A DNA stretch of 37,303 nt, taken from the NCBI GenBank assembly GCA_015066745.1, contig SVNW01000030.1, forward strand, positions 1 through 37,303, given 5' to 3'. The translations under genes were made by a program, and so were the position numbers. Shown here piece after piece: positions 26,499-33,499 of this stretch; the stretch's first letter is position 1, and each line of letters starts with the position of its first letter. The notes below the pieces were generated by a model that saw only the letters and a list, made by a program, of their open reading frames with translations, ran no database searches and was not told where the DNA came from. This DNA comes from Ruminococcus sp. Lineage in GTDB: Bacteria; Bacillota; Clostridia; Oscillospirales; Ruminococcaceae.

Positions 26499-26630
26499 AT
26501 GCATATTTTCGGATATTTAAAAATCGAATTTATGCATATTTTCGGGTAGTGTAAAATCAGATTTATGCATATTTTCGGGTATTATAAAATCAGATTTATG
26601 CATATTTTCGGGTATTTTGAAATTCAAATT
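26499..26630. repeat. Four tandem 33-bp repeats
   Basis: The units begin at 26499, 26532, 26565 and 26598, each with ATGCATATTTTCGG(G/A)TA followed by a more variable half (TAAAATCAGATTT in units 2 and 3). The two middle units differ at only a few bases, while the outer ones are more degraded. The units abut with no spacers, so this is not CRISPR. 33 bp is close to three helical turns, placing each ATGCAT core on nearly the same DNA face, as in iteron or operator arrays. Confidence 0.9.
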
Positions 26631-26706
26631 GAAAAAATAAAACTTTTATGATATTATAAAATATATTTTTTTAAAATTTTTTCTATTTTTATGTCCACTT
26701 TTCAAA

Positions 26707-26732
26707 ACTTCATACGACTATATTAATGAAGT
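26707..26732 (+). promoter_or_regulatory. Inverted repeat upstream of the sigma factor gene
   Basis: ACTTCAT (26707-26713) and ATGAAGT (26726-26732) flank ACGACTATATTA. The AAAACTT ... CGACTATA arrangement loosely resembles a -35 AAC / -10 layout used by ECF sigma factors and could be an autoregulated promoter or an operator. The evidence is weak. Confidence 0.35.
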
Positions 26733-26763
26733 GCTTCAAAATACATACTAAGGGAGGGATCAC

Positions 26764-27327
26764 ATGATTTCCGATAAAGAAATAATACAGGCTTTCAATA
26801 TTTCCGATAACGAAGGCTATAAAAAATTAATAGACGCTTACGGAAATTATGTTTATACTATAATCACAAGCAAAGTAAACACTCTTGCCTGCGAACAAGA
26901 CAAAGAAGAATGCATCGCAGATATTTTTATAGAAACTGTAAAGGAATGCAAATCGCACAATTTCACCATGGATTCATTAAAAGCAATCATTACCGTTATC
27001 GCCAAAAGAAGAGCTACCGATCTTTTCAGAAAACTTTACAGAAAAGATATACATAACGAAAATATCGACGACTACTCTTTGGAACTTGCTGATTATGATA
27101 CTCCCGAAAATATTTCCGAAAACAAATCAAAGAAAGAAAAACTATGGAACGAAGTATTCAAACTCGGAAAACCCGATTCGGATATCATTGTTCTCCAGTT
27201 CTTCTACGGAAAAACAGCTAAGGAAATTGCAAATCTTCTGAAAATGACAACAGCATCTGTCAACAAACGAAGTTTAAGAGCCAGAGAAAAACTAAAGAAA
27301 ATTCTTATAGGAGCGGAGGTAGTTTAG
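26764..27327 (+). CDS. ECF-type RNA polymerase sigma factor
   Basis: A 187-aa sigma-70 family protein containing only regions 2 and 4. Region 2 spans about 20-95 (IDAYGNYVYTIITSKV, DIFIETVKECKSHN, AIITVIAKRRATDLFRKL). Region 4 spans about 135-183, with the helix-turn-helix GKTAKEIANLLKMTTASVN-KRSLRAREKL. GGGAGGG lies 8 nt before the ATG. The next gene starts 1 bp after the stop and encodes a membrane protein with the features of a cognate anti-sigma factor. The sigma factor would be released when the outside part of the partner senses its signal. Target genes are unknown; the GH9 pair is a candidate only by theme. Confidence 0.9.
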   Translation: MISDKEIIQAFNISDNEGYKKLIDAYGNYVYTIITSKVNTLACEQDKEECIADIFIETVKECKSHNFTMDSLKAIITVIAKRRATDLFRKLYRKDIHNENIDDYSLELADYDTPENISENKSKKEKLWNEVFKLGKPDSDIIVLQFFYGKTAKEIANLLKMTTASVNKRSLRAREKLKKILIGAEVV

Positions 27328-27328
27328 T

Positions 27329-28621
27329 ATGAAAGATAAAGATACAATTGAAAAAATTCTTACTGACAACACCAATCTTGATATGGAAACTCTTGGAAAA
27401 ATAAATGACACCTGTTGTGCTCTTTCAGATAAGCAAAAAGACAGAATACTCGATATTATAAATCAGAAAACCATTAATAAAGAACAAACCAAAGACATCA
27501 TAAATACTACAGAATCAAAAGATTCAGTAAAAATCATTACTTACAGGAGAAATCATATGAAACTAATTATATCAGCAGTAGCTTGCATTTGCCTTTTAGT
27601 AGGCACAGGACTTTTTGGAAAACTTTCAGATAACAACATCACACAGAATAAAAACCCAAAAGAAACATCAAACACTTCTGCATCTACAACAACTATAACA
27701 GACACTACTTCAAAATATGTTACTACAACCAAACCTGAACCAACCGTTACAACACCTTCTGCTTCAACTCTTCCACCGGTAACTGTAATCGAAACTGTTT
27801 TGGAGACGACCACAACAACTCCTGTTGTTATAACTACTACTGCACCTGCAACTACTACTGCACCACCGGAAACAACTGTTAGTGAAACATCTACTACATC
27901 TCAGAGTACAGAAAATGATAACTCAGAACAATTATTAAACTTAAAGGACTATTATCTTTCAAACAAAAGTATATATAGGACTAAATTGGAATCAGATATT
28001 GATAACAGCGAATTAAACGACGACCAAAAAACTTTGTTATCTAATATAAATTGTTTTCACAAAATGTGTGATTATATTTCAGATGAAGTAATGCCATCAA
28101 TTCCAAAAGAACTTAAAACAGATTCGAGTTCTTTTGGCTATACCAGAATAAGTTATGAAAGTTTCTTGGATTTTATTCATCTTTTCTTTGACGAAAATGC
28201 AATATATGATGATATAAGTATAAATGAATATCTGAATAATATATGTAAAAATGATAACGGTGAACTCGTTTTGCTTTTCCATTCTCCACATATAGAACGT
28301 GGAGATGTCAAAGACGTATTAATTGAGGAATCCACTGACTCATATATAAAGTTTCATTTTTTAGTCGAAGATGATTACTGTTATACAGATTCTATTTCTC
28401 TTCCACAGAGTTATTCTGATAAATATCCTGATAAAAATGTTGCTATACAAAAATATATAGAAGACACTCACCAAATAGTACTTGAAAAAGTAACTATAAC
28501 AGACAATGATGTCATTTTATGTACTTATAAAGTAACTGAAGAAATGACCAAAACATCTGACGGCTGGAGATTCAGCAATTACAAACCATGGCAAACATTA
28601 GGCTGTTTTCATAGCAATTAA
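27329..28621 (+). CDS. Putative membrane anti-sigma factor with Thr-rich linker and external domain
   Basis: 430 aa. Residues 1-75 are cytoplasmic and helical (IEKILTDNTNLDMETLGKIN) and would bind the sigma factor. One membrane helix is at about 78-97. A linker at about 110-197 is extremely rich in Thr with Pro, Ser and Ala (TTTTTPVVITTTAPATTTAP). An external domain of about 230 residues with acidic character follows, which I do not recognise. The layout parallels clostridial RsgI-type regulators that sense polysaccharides outside the cell, but no carbohydrate-binding module is identifiable here, so the ligand is unknown. GGAGGT precedes the ATG. It is coupled to the sigma gene (1 bp gap) and followed by a terminator. 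Confidence 0.75.
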   Translation: MKDKDTIEKILTDNTNLDMETLGKINDTCCALSDKQKDRILDIINQKTINKEQTKDIINTTESKDSVKIITYRRNHMKLIISAVACICLLVGTGLFGKLSDNNITQNKNPKETSNTSASTTTITDTTSKYVTTTKPEPTVTTPSASTLPPVTVIETVLETTTTTPVVITTTAPATTTAPPETTVSETSTTSQSTENDNSEQLLNLKDYYLSNKSIYRTKLESDIDNSELNDDQKTLLSNINCFHKMCDYISDEVMPSIPKELKTDSSSFGYTRISYESFLDFIHLFFDENAIYDDISINEYLNNICKNDNGELVLLFHSPHIERGDVKDVLIEESTDSYIKFHFLVEDDYCYTDSISLPQSYSDKYPDKNVAIQKYIEDTHQIVLEKVTITDNDVILCTYKVTEEMTKTSDGWRFSNYKPWQTLGCFHSN

Positions 28622-28667
28622 CACATCTCTCAAACCGTCATATTAAATTTTGCCTTCTTAACACCAA

Positions 28668-28714
28668 AACACCGCTTATTTACCTTACAATCAGTAAATA
28701 AACGGTGTTTTTTT
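28668..28714 (+). terminator. Terminator between the sigma operon and the PP2C gene
   Basis: AACACCGCTTATTTAC (28668-28683) pairs with GTAAATAAACGGTGTT (28694-28709), 15 of 16 bases, followed by a T-run. It lies between two convergent genes and may serve both directions; the odd base is a G-U pair in the minus-strand RNA. Confidence 0.82.
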
Positions 28715-28730
28715 AACTTCAATAATAATT

Positions 28731-29492
28731 TTAGATTATCTGCTTTGGCATATACGTCGCAGCGATTATGGAAACATTGTCACGACAACCTTTTTTGAGT
28801 GAACGTTTTACCAGTTCGGTAAGTCTTTTTGTCATACACATCGGCATAGAAAGTATTTCTTCTATTTCCGACTTTATTACATAGTCAGAAAGTCCGTCAC
28901 TGCATACAAGATAAACATCTCCGCTCTCAGCTTTGTCGTTTATCATACTTACATCAATAGTAGGCTTCGCCGAATTATTTCCAAGAACAGGCATAATAAT
29001 ATTACGATGAATATGTTTTCTCTTCTCTTCGTAAGTTATCTTACCCTGCTCATAAAGCATCTGTACAAGCGACTGGTCCTTTGAAAGCTGTTTTAATTCC
29101 GAATCTCTGAACCTGTAGAGTCTGGAATCTCCGACATTTATGCAGTACATCTGCTTTTTTTCATCTACTGCAAATCCGCAAAGCGTAGTCTGCATATTAG
29201 ATGAATTTTTATGAAACATCCCATAATGCTTGAGCTGTTTGTGTATCTTCATTATAGCTTGCTGAAAATTGAACTCACTGCTGAATTCCTGTTTTGCCAG
29301 TTCTGCAAGACACATTTTTGATGCTATATCTCCGGAATTTTCTCCTGAAACTCCGTCACACACTGCCGCAATAAACGGCTTATCTATCCTGAGCTCCATT
29401 TTTCCTTCTGTAAGAACCGTATTATTAAGAAGAATAGCATCTTCATTTCTTGGCTTTATGCCTTTTTCAGTTATTCCGCAACAATAAAACAT
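28731..29492 (-). CDS. PP2C-family serine/threonine phosphatase
   Basis: 253-aa metal-dependent protein phosphatase. The metal-binding acids are visible in order: PRNEDA near the N-terminus, AAVCDGVSG near residue 40, LVCSDGLSDYV near 195 and CRDNVSIIAA near the C-terminus. VGDSRLYRF is the usual middle motif. The CDGVSG form has Val where many have CDGMGG. In Firmicutes such enzymes usually sit beside a PASTA-domain Ser/Thr kinase. Here no kinase is adjacent; the gene instead follows pheA by 44 bp and may be cotranscribed with it. AAAGGA precedes ATG 29490-29492. Confidence 0.92.
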   Translation of the reverse strand: MFYCCGITEKGIKPRNEDAILLNNTVLTEGKMELRIDKPFIAAVCDGVSGENSGDIASKMCLAELAKQEFSSEFNFQQAIMKIHKQLKHYGMFHKNSSNMQTTLCGFAVDEKKQMYCINVGDSRLYRFRDSELKQLSKDQSLVQMLYEQGKITYEEKRKHIHRNIIMPVLGNNSAKPTIDVSMINDKAESGDVYLVCSDGLSDYVIKSEIEEILSMPMCMTKRLTELVKRSLKKGCRDNVSIIAATYMPKQII

Positions 29493-29536
29493 AAAAGTTA
29501 TCCTTTCTGCTGCAAATTTATCTTTTTTGTCTTCTG

Positions 29537-30655
29537 TTACAGCATTTCTCTATAGTTACCTAAAAATCTGAAATCGCTTAACTCATTTTTCAATTCAACA
29601 AGAAGTGCATTTACTTTTTCATCTTTTACAGTACCCTCAAAGTCGAGATAAAATGTTACGTCAAAATTCCCCTTGTGCAAAGGACGGCTTTCTATTTTAA
29701 GAAGGTTAAGACCTGCTACACGGAACTTTGTAAGCATTCTGTACAAGCTACCTTCCTGATGTGAAAGCGACATAAGCACTGATACTCTGTTCGGGTCATT
29801 ATCTATCATGCAATTTTTTGATATACATATAAATCTTGTAAAGTTAGCCTGCTCATCTGAAATATTTCTGTCAAGAATATTCATTTTATAAATCTCCGCA
29901 CAACGTTCAGAACAAATAGCGGCTATTTTTCTGTCGCTCTTTGCAACATGACGTGCAGATGTTGCTGTACTTGCGTAATGAACAGCTTTAAGATTATTTT
30001 TATGGATAAATTCTGAACACTGTAACAATGCCTGTGGGTGCGAATATACAGCTTCTATCTCATTTATACTCTTTGCCTTTACTGACGCTATACAATGTTT
30101 TATGCTTACTCTCACCATCTGATTTATATAAACATTATACTTTTTCATAAGATCATATGTCTGAGAAATAGAACCTGTACTTGAATTCTGAACAGGTACT
30201 ACGCCAAAATCAAGTTCTCCGTTTTCAACTGCTCTGAAAACATCTTCAAACTCATGATAAAAACCTAATTTCACATCTTTTCCAAATATTTTTCTTGTTG
30301 CTTCTTCAGAATTTGAACCCTTTACTCCATAACAACCTATCTTACTCTGTGCACCTACATGAAATCTGTCATGATCAAGAAATTTTTTGTTTTTATTTAT
30401 CTCACACTGCTGGATACTTTTACTTATATCCATAATATTTGAAAACAATACGGCTGCACCATCTCTGAATCTGTCCTCAGCCTTTTCCTTTATATTATTG
30501 ATAACTTCCGCTTCTCTTCCTGTCTGAAGCACATTTACGTTATTTTTCTTCTTATACTCTGCTACCTGAATACAAAGTTCCATTCTTTTCTGAAACATAT
30601 CAAGTATCTGTTCATCAATAATATCGATCTGATCTCTGAGTGCTTTTAAATCCAT
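29537..30655 (-). CDS. pheA: Bifunctional chorismate mutase / prephenate dehydratase
   Basis: Catalyses chorismate to prephenate to phenylpyruvate, the phenylalanine branch. 372 aa in three parts. Chorismate mutase (AroQ type, helical) covers about 1-85, with LRDQIDIIDEQILDMFQKRM and YKKKNN. Prephenate dehydratase covers about 105-280, with FGVVPVQNSSTGSISQTYDL and the catalytic-site NFTRF. A C-terminal ACT domain covers about 290-372, with the phenylalanine-binding ESRP motif in LLKIESRPLHKGNFDVTFY, so feedback inhibition by phenylalanine is expected. The dehydratase start has GCYGVKGSNSEEA in place of the more usual AYQGPxGAYSE form. GGAAAGGA lies upstream of ATG 30653-30655. A probable promoter is at 30701-30729. 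Confidence 0.95.
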   Translation of the reverse strand: MDLKALRDQIDIIDEQILDMFQKRMELCIQVAEYKKKNNVNVLQTGREAEVINNIKEKAEDRFRDGAAVLFSNIMDISKSIQQCEINKNKKFLDHDRFHVGAQSKIGCYGVKGSNSEEATRKIFGKDVKLGFYHEFEDVFRAVENGELDFGVVPVQNSSTGSISQTYDLMKKYNVYINQMVRVSIKHCIASVKAKSINEIEAVYSHPQALLQCSEFIHKNNLKAVHYASTATSARHVAKSDRKIAAICSERCAEIYKMNILDRNISDEQANFTRFICISKNCMIDNDPNRVSVLMSLSHQEGSLYRMLTKFRVAGLNLLKIESRPLHKGNFDVTFYLDFEGTVKDEKVNALLVELKNELSDFRFLGNYREML

Positions 30656-30700
30656 CTAAAATTACATATCCTTTCCATTTAAAACATCTTCCATAATAAT

Positions 30701-30729
30701 ATTATATATAATCGCATTCAAAAAAACAA
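30701..30729 (-). promoter_or_regulatory. Probable promoter of pheA
   Basis: A TTGTTT -35 box (30724-30729), a 17-nt spacer and a TATAAT -10 box (30701-30706) on the minus strand. The start would be near 30694, about 40 nt before the ATG. Confidence 0.55.
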
Positions 30730-30790
30730 TAGAACTGCGAGTGAATTAACATTTATTCCAAATAAAAATTATTTTTATATACAACTTACA

Positions 30791-30826
30791 CAAAAATATG
30801 CTGTACACTAACACCTTATACAGCAT
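30791..30826 (-). terminator. Terminator of the bitopic membrane protein gene
   Basis: ATGCTGTA (30798-30805) and TACAGCAT (30819-30826) form a stem, followed on the minus strand by ATTTTTGTG. It lies 24 bp beyond the stop at 30851. Confidence 0.7.
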
Positions 30827-30850
30827 TGTTGCACAGCATATGTCATTATT

Positions 30851-32077
30851 TTAATCAAGCTTCTTCTTTTCAGAATCAAGCAATTTTATAAGATCATCAA
30901 TAGAATCGGCATCAAGCTTTTTAGTTACACGTTTTGCTGTTTTCTTTACCTTTGGTTTCTCAGGAGCCACTGTCGGTACTTCAACTTTTTCAGGTTTTAC
31001 TTCCGGAGTCGAAACAGGAACGGCAACCGGAATCGGTGTTTCATGTGTAAATATCGGTGGTTCTTCAAACTTCAATTCCTTCTTTGGCTTGCTTTCCGTT
31101 ATCGGCGGTTCAGCAGGAGTGCTTACTGCCGGTTCCTGTCTGTATACAGGATGTGCTTCCGGCTGTGAATATTCTGCTAAAACAACATTTTGTATAACAC
31201 GTGTCTTTTCAAGATTTTCCGCTTCATCTTTATTTACATTTTCATCTTTTTCGTTTGTTGCCTGACTATGAAGTGCTTTCTTTATTTCTATAGCTTTTTT
31301 GTTTATCTCGTTTTCAAAGTCTTCTCTGAACTGTTCGTTTTTAGCTTCAGGAATAGGAATAGGTGTAGATTCTATCTTTTCGAGAAGTTCAGGTGATGTA
31401 ACATCATAAGTTTTTTCTTCAGTTTTCTTTGGAGCTGACTTCTTCTTCTCGTTTATTCTCTTTTCTTCCTTCTGTGCTTTTCTAAGCTCTTCAGCAAGAA
31501 TCTCAGCTTCGAGCAGGTCATCATCATATCTGGAACGATTTCTCTTTATACCTGATACTGAAAGCAGGATAAGGAGGAATGATGGTATTGCCATACATGT
31601 TACTACACCTGGAATACCTCGCATGAAAGCTATAAGATCGCCTATCATAGCATTCTGGTTTAGTACTGTTGCTATGTATTTTGTCTGAGGAATAACATGA
31701 TTTATAGTAGAATTTTCCTTACTTCCGCTTACTTTGTATGAAATTGAACCGTTTTCGTTCTGTATTATTTCATTAAGAGCGAGTACTGTTTTATAACCAC
31801 TTCCGATACTGCATATTATGTAGAGATTTGTCTGCGGTTCTTTGGTGTGATCTGCAATTACCAGTGAACCCTTTTCAATATTTCCGAGTTCGTTACTGTT
31901 GTTTATAAAGAAACTGTAGTGATAGTCCATAAAATCTATCTTTGCCACAGCGTCCTCTCTGTAGAACAAAATATTAACAGTTACTGACATTACCAGAATC
32001 ATTGCAAGAATAAGTGTGATAAGACCTCTGATTATCGAACCAAGGATCTCACCGATAGTTCTCTTTCTCTTCTTCAT
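30851..32077 (-). CDS. Two-helix membrane protein with signal-peptidase-like external segment
   Basis: 408 aa. Membrane helices lie at about 14-38 and 155-176, with an external segment between them. A long cytoplasmic tail begins with a charged coiled region (LEAEILAEELRKAQKEEKRI) and continues into a Pro/Glu/Lys-rich disordered stretch, ending in a short helix. The external segment (IEKGSLVIADHTKE) resembles the beta fold after the active serine in SipW-type signal peptidases, but no catalytic Ser-Met-x-Pro motif is present, so it is probably not an active peptidase. I place the start at ATG 32075-32077, because AGAGGG is 6 nt upstream. A GTG at 32095 would lie before the binding site. The function is unknown. 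Confidence 0.75.
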   Translation of the reverse strand: MKKRKRTIGEILGSIIRGLITLILAMILVMSVTVNILFYREDAVAKIDFMDYHYSFFINNSNELGNIEKGSLVIADHTKEPQTNLYIICSIGSGYKTVLALNEIIQNENGSISYKVSGSKENSTINHVIPQTKYIATVLNQNAMIGDLIAFMRGIPGVVTCMAIPSFLLILLSVSGIKRNRSRYDDDLLEAEILAEELRKAQKEEKRINEKKKSAPKKTEEKTYDVTSPELLEKIESTPIPIPEAKNEQFREDFENEINKKAIEIKKALHSQATNEKDENVNKDEAENLEKTRVIQNVVLAEYSQPEAHPVYRQEPAVSTPAEPPITESKPKKELKFEEPPIFTHETPIPVAVPVSTPEVKPEKVEVPTVAPEKPKVKKTAKRVTKKLDADSIDDLIKLLDSEKKKLD

Positions 32078-32258
32078 AATTAACCCTCTTTTCACTTTTC
32101 ACTATTTTTTATTAACGTCTTTATTATACCTGAATATGAAACATTTTCTTATATGAAAACGTATATTATTAATTATAACATATTTATTTTCAAATTACAA
32201 TTTCAAAATAAAGATTTTCTGAAAATATATTAAAAAATTTAATTTTTTTGTATAAGAC

Positions 32259-32287
32259 TTGACGTTTAAAAAAAATTATGCTAAAAT
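32259..32287 (+). promoter_or_regulatory. Promoter of tRNA-Thr
   Basis: A TTGACG -35 box (32259-32264), a 17-nt A-rich spacer and a TAAAAT -10 box (32282-32287). The start near 32294 is about 17 nt before the tRNA. Confidence 0.8.
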
Positions 32288-32310
32288 TATTAATATGATT
32301 ATTTATATAT

Positions 32311-32383
32311 GCTAGTGTAGCACAGTTGGTAGTGCAGCTCATTCGTAATGAGCAGGTCGCGTGTTCGAGTCACGTCACTAGCT
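32311..32383 (+). tRNA. tRNA-Thr (CGT)
   Basis: The acceptor GCTAGTG pairs with CACTAGC. The D arm contains CACAGTTGGTAGTG. The anticodon stem-loop GCTCA-TTCGTAA-TGAGC gives anticodon CGT, reading ACG. The T loop is GTTCGAGTC. No CCA is encoded. Single tRNA with its own promoter and terminator. Confidence 0.94.
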
Positions 32384-32390
32384 TGAGAGC

Positions 32391-32442
32391 AAAACGTCTG
32401 AAATTATGCAAACAACATAATTCAGTCGTTTTCTTTGTTTTA
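32391..32442 (+). terminator. Terminator of tRNA-Thr
   Basis: The arms 32391-32408 (AAAACGTCTGAAATTATG) and 32416-32432 (CATAATTCAGTCGTTTT) pair with one mismatch and one bulge, followed by TTCTTTGTTTT. It starts 8 nt after the tRNA, so the genes beyond need their own promoter or readthrough. Confidence 0.85.
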
Positions 32443-32483
32443 CGGATAAAGAAAACATAATTTGAATACAGAAAGGATCAATT

Positions 32484-32948
32484 ATGGGTAAGATGCTTGT
32501 ATATCATGGCAGTTATACCGAGGTGCAAAAACCTGAGATAAGAGCCGGCAAAAACACAAAAGATTTTGGCGTTGGATTTTACTGTACAATAATAAAAGAA
32601 CAGGCTATGCGATGGGCAAAGAGATTCAACACACCTACTATCAGTATTTACTCATTACTCATTGATGAAAAACTTGATATACTTGAGTTCAAGGAAATGA
32701 CTGATGAATGGCTGGATTTTATAATAGACTGCCGAAGCGGAAAGCCTCATAAGCATGATATCGTTATAGGTGCAATGGCTGATGATCAGATATATAATTT
32801 TATTTCTGATTATATAGATGGTATCATAACCAGAGAACAATTCTGGGTTCTTGCCAAATTTAAATATCCAACACATCAAATAACTTTTTGCTCGGATAAA
32901 GCACTTAAATGTCTTACATTTTTCAAATCGGAGGAAATAAAAGAATGA
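32484..32948 (+). CDS. DUF3990 domain protein
   Basis: 154 aa. The N-terminal half matches the DUF3990 pattern as I know it: VYHGSYTEVQKPEI followed by KDFGVGFYCT and QAMRWAKRF. The spacing of the histidine in YHGS and the tyrosine in GFYCT resembles the ADP-ribosyltransferase/PARP fold, and the family is thought to belong to that group; activity has not been shown by anything here. No signal peptide or membrane helix. AAAGGA lies before the ATG. The stop overlaps the start of the next gene (ATGA), so the two proteins are made together. It lies 41 bp beyond the tRNA-Thr terminator. It could be the toxin or effector of a two-gene module. Confidence 0.82.
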   Translation: MGKMLVYHGSYTEVQKPEIRAGKNTKDFGVGFYCTIIKEQAMRWAKRFNTPTISIYSLLIDEKLDILEFKEMTDEWLDFIIDCRSGKPHKHDIVIGAMADDQIYNFISDYIDGIITREQFWVLAKFKYPTHQITFCSDKALKCLTFFKSEEIKE

Positions 32949-33403
32949 ATGGACGAGAAGATAAAAAAAGCAATGATTTGTTTTACACATGCAGTCTTAT
33001 AGGGTATATTGCAAGAAAAACCAAAAACTCACCTTCATATATTGTTTCGCTTATCGGTGAAAAATGTATCTCCAGAATATATGATCTTGCCGATATTTAC
33101 CATAGTGATAACATAGACACTGTTACAGAAGACATTATAGATGAATATAATATACAAAACGGCACTTTCGATAATGTTGCTGAATGTAAATATTCCATAC
33201 CTACACACTGGGATATAGGAAAAGTTTATAAAAGACTGATACTTGCCGTTGCAAAAGACAGTGGAGATGATATCATCACTTCACTTATAAATGTATACAG
33301 TTCAGCCATCGTTGATCTCATAGAAGATTACAACAGCAGTTTTTATTATGATAATCCCGGAACAATATTTGCAACATTTCAGAATAACTGTATTCCCGAA
33401 TAA
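32945..33403 (+). CDS. Partner protein of DUF3990, unknown function
   Basis: 152 aa, soluble, probably all-helical (FYTCSLIGYIARKTKNSPSY, YDLADIYHSDNIDTVTEDII). No known motif is recognised. I recall similar proteins next to DUF3990 genes in other Firmicutes, but I cannot check this. The start ATG 32945-32947 overlaps the upstream stop by 4 bp and GGAGG lies about 11 nt before it. An earlier ATG at 32909 would lie inside the upstream gene without a binding site. It may be an antitoxin, immunity protein or targeting partner for the DUF3990 protein. A strong terminator follows. Confidence 0.78.
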   Translation: MNGREDKKSNDLFYTCSLIGYIARKTKNSPSYIVSLIGEKCISRIYDLADIYHSDNIDTVTEDIIDEYNIQNGTFDNVAECKYSIPTHWDIGKVYKRLILAVAKDSGDDIITSLINVYSSAIVDLIEDYNSSFYYDNPGTIFATFQNNCIPE

Positions 33404-33439
33404 CTTAATTTTGATATTTCAATATCATCATTTTTATTT

Positions 33440-33469
33440 AAAAGCATCTTTTTTGTAAGATGCTTTTTT
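33440..33469 (+). terminator. Terminator of the DUF3990 operon
   Basis: AAAAGCATCTT (33440-33450) pairs with AAGATGCTTTT (33457-33467) around TTTTGT, and the T-run continues past the stem. Confidence 0.88.
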
Positions 33470-33499
33470 AAATTAAAACACTTTAAACGGAGGAACATT

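Larger units (their letters stand above)
26439..26763. other. Divergent intergenic region with tandem repeats
   Basis: 325 bp between the DUF4143 ATPase (minus) and the sigma factor (plus). It holds the 33-bp repeat array (26499-26630), a very AT-rich block (about 26631-26690), an inverted repeat (26707-26732) and the sigma-factor ribosome binding site. No gene is seen. Confidence 0.7.

Noticed and set aside
26499..26630. CRISPR array
   Set aside because: The 33-bp units are directly abutting with no unique spacers, and no cas genes are present.
27553..27813. Val-rich minus-strand frame opposite the Thr-rich linker
   Set aside because: It is the antisense of the repetitive ACA/ACT threonine codons.
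32311..33403. Integrative element inserted at tRNA-Thr
   Set aside because: No integrase and no repeat of the tRNA 3' end is visible downstream; the tRNA keeps its own terminator before the DUF3990 operon.
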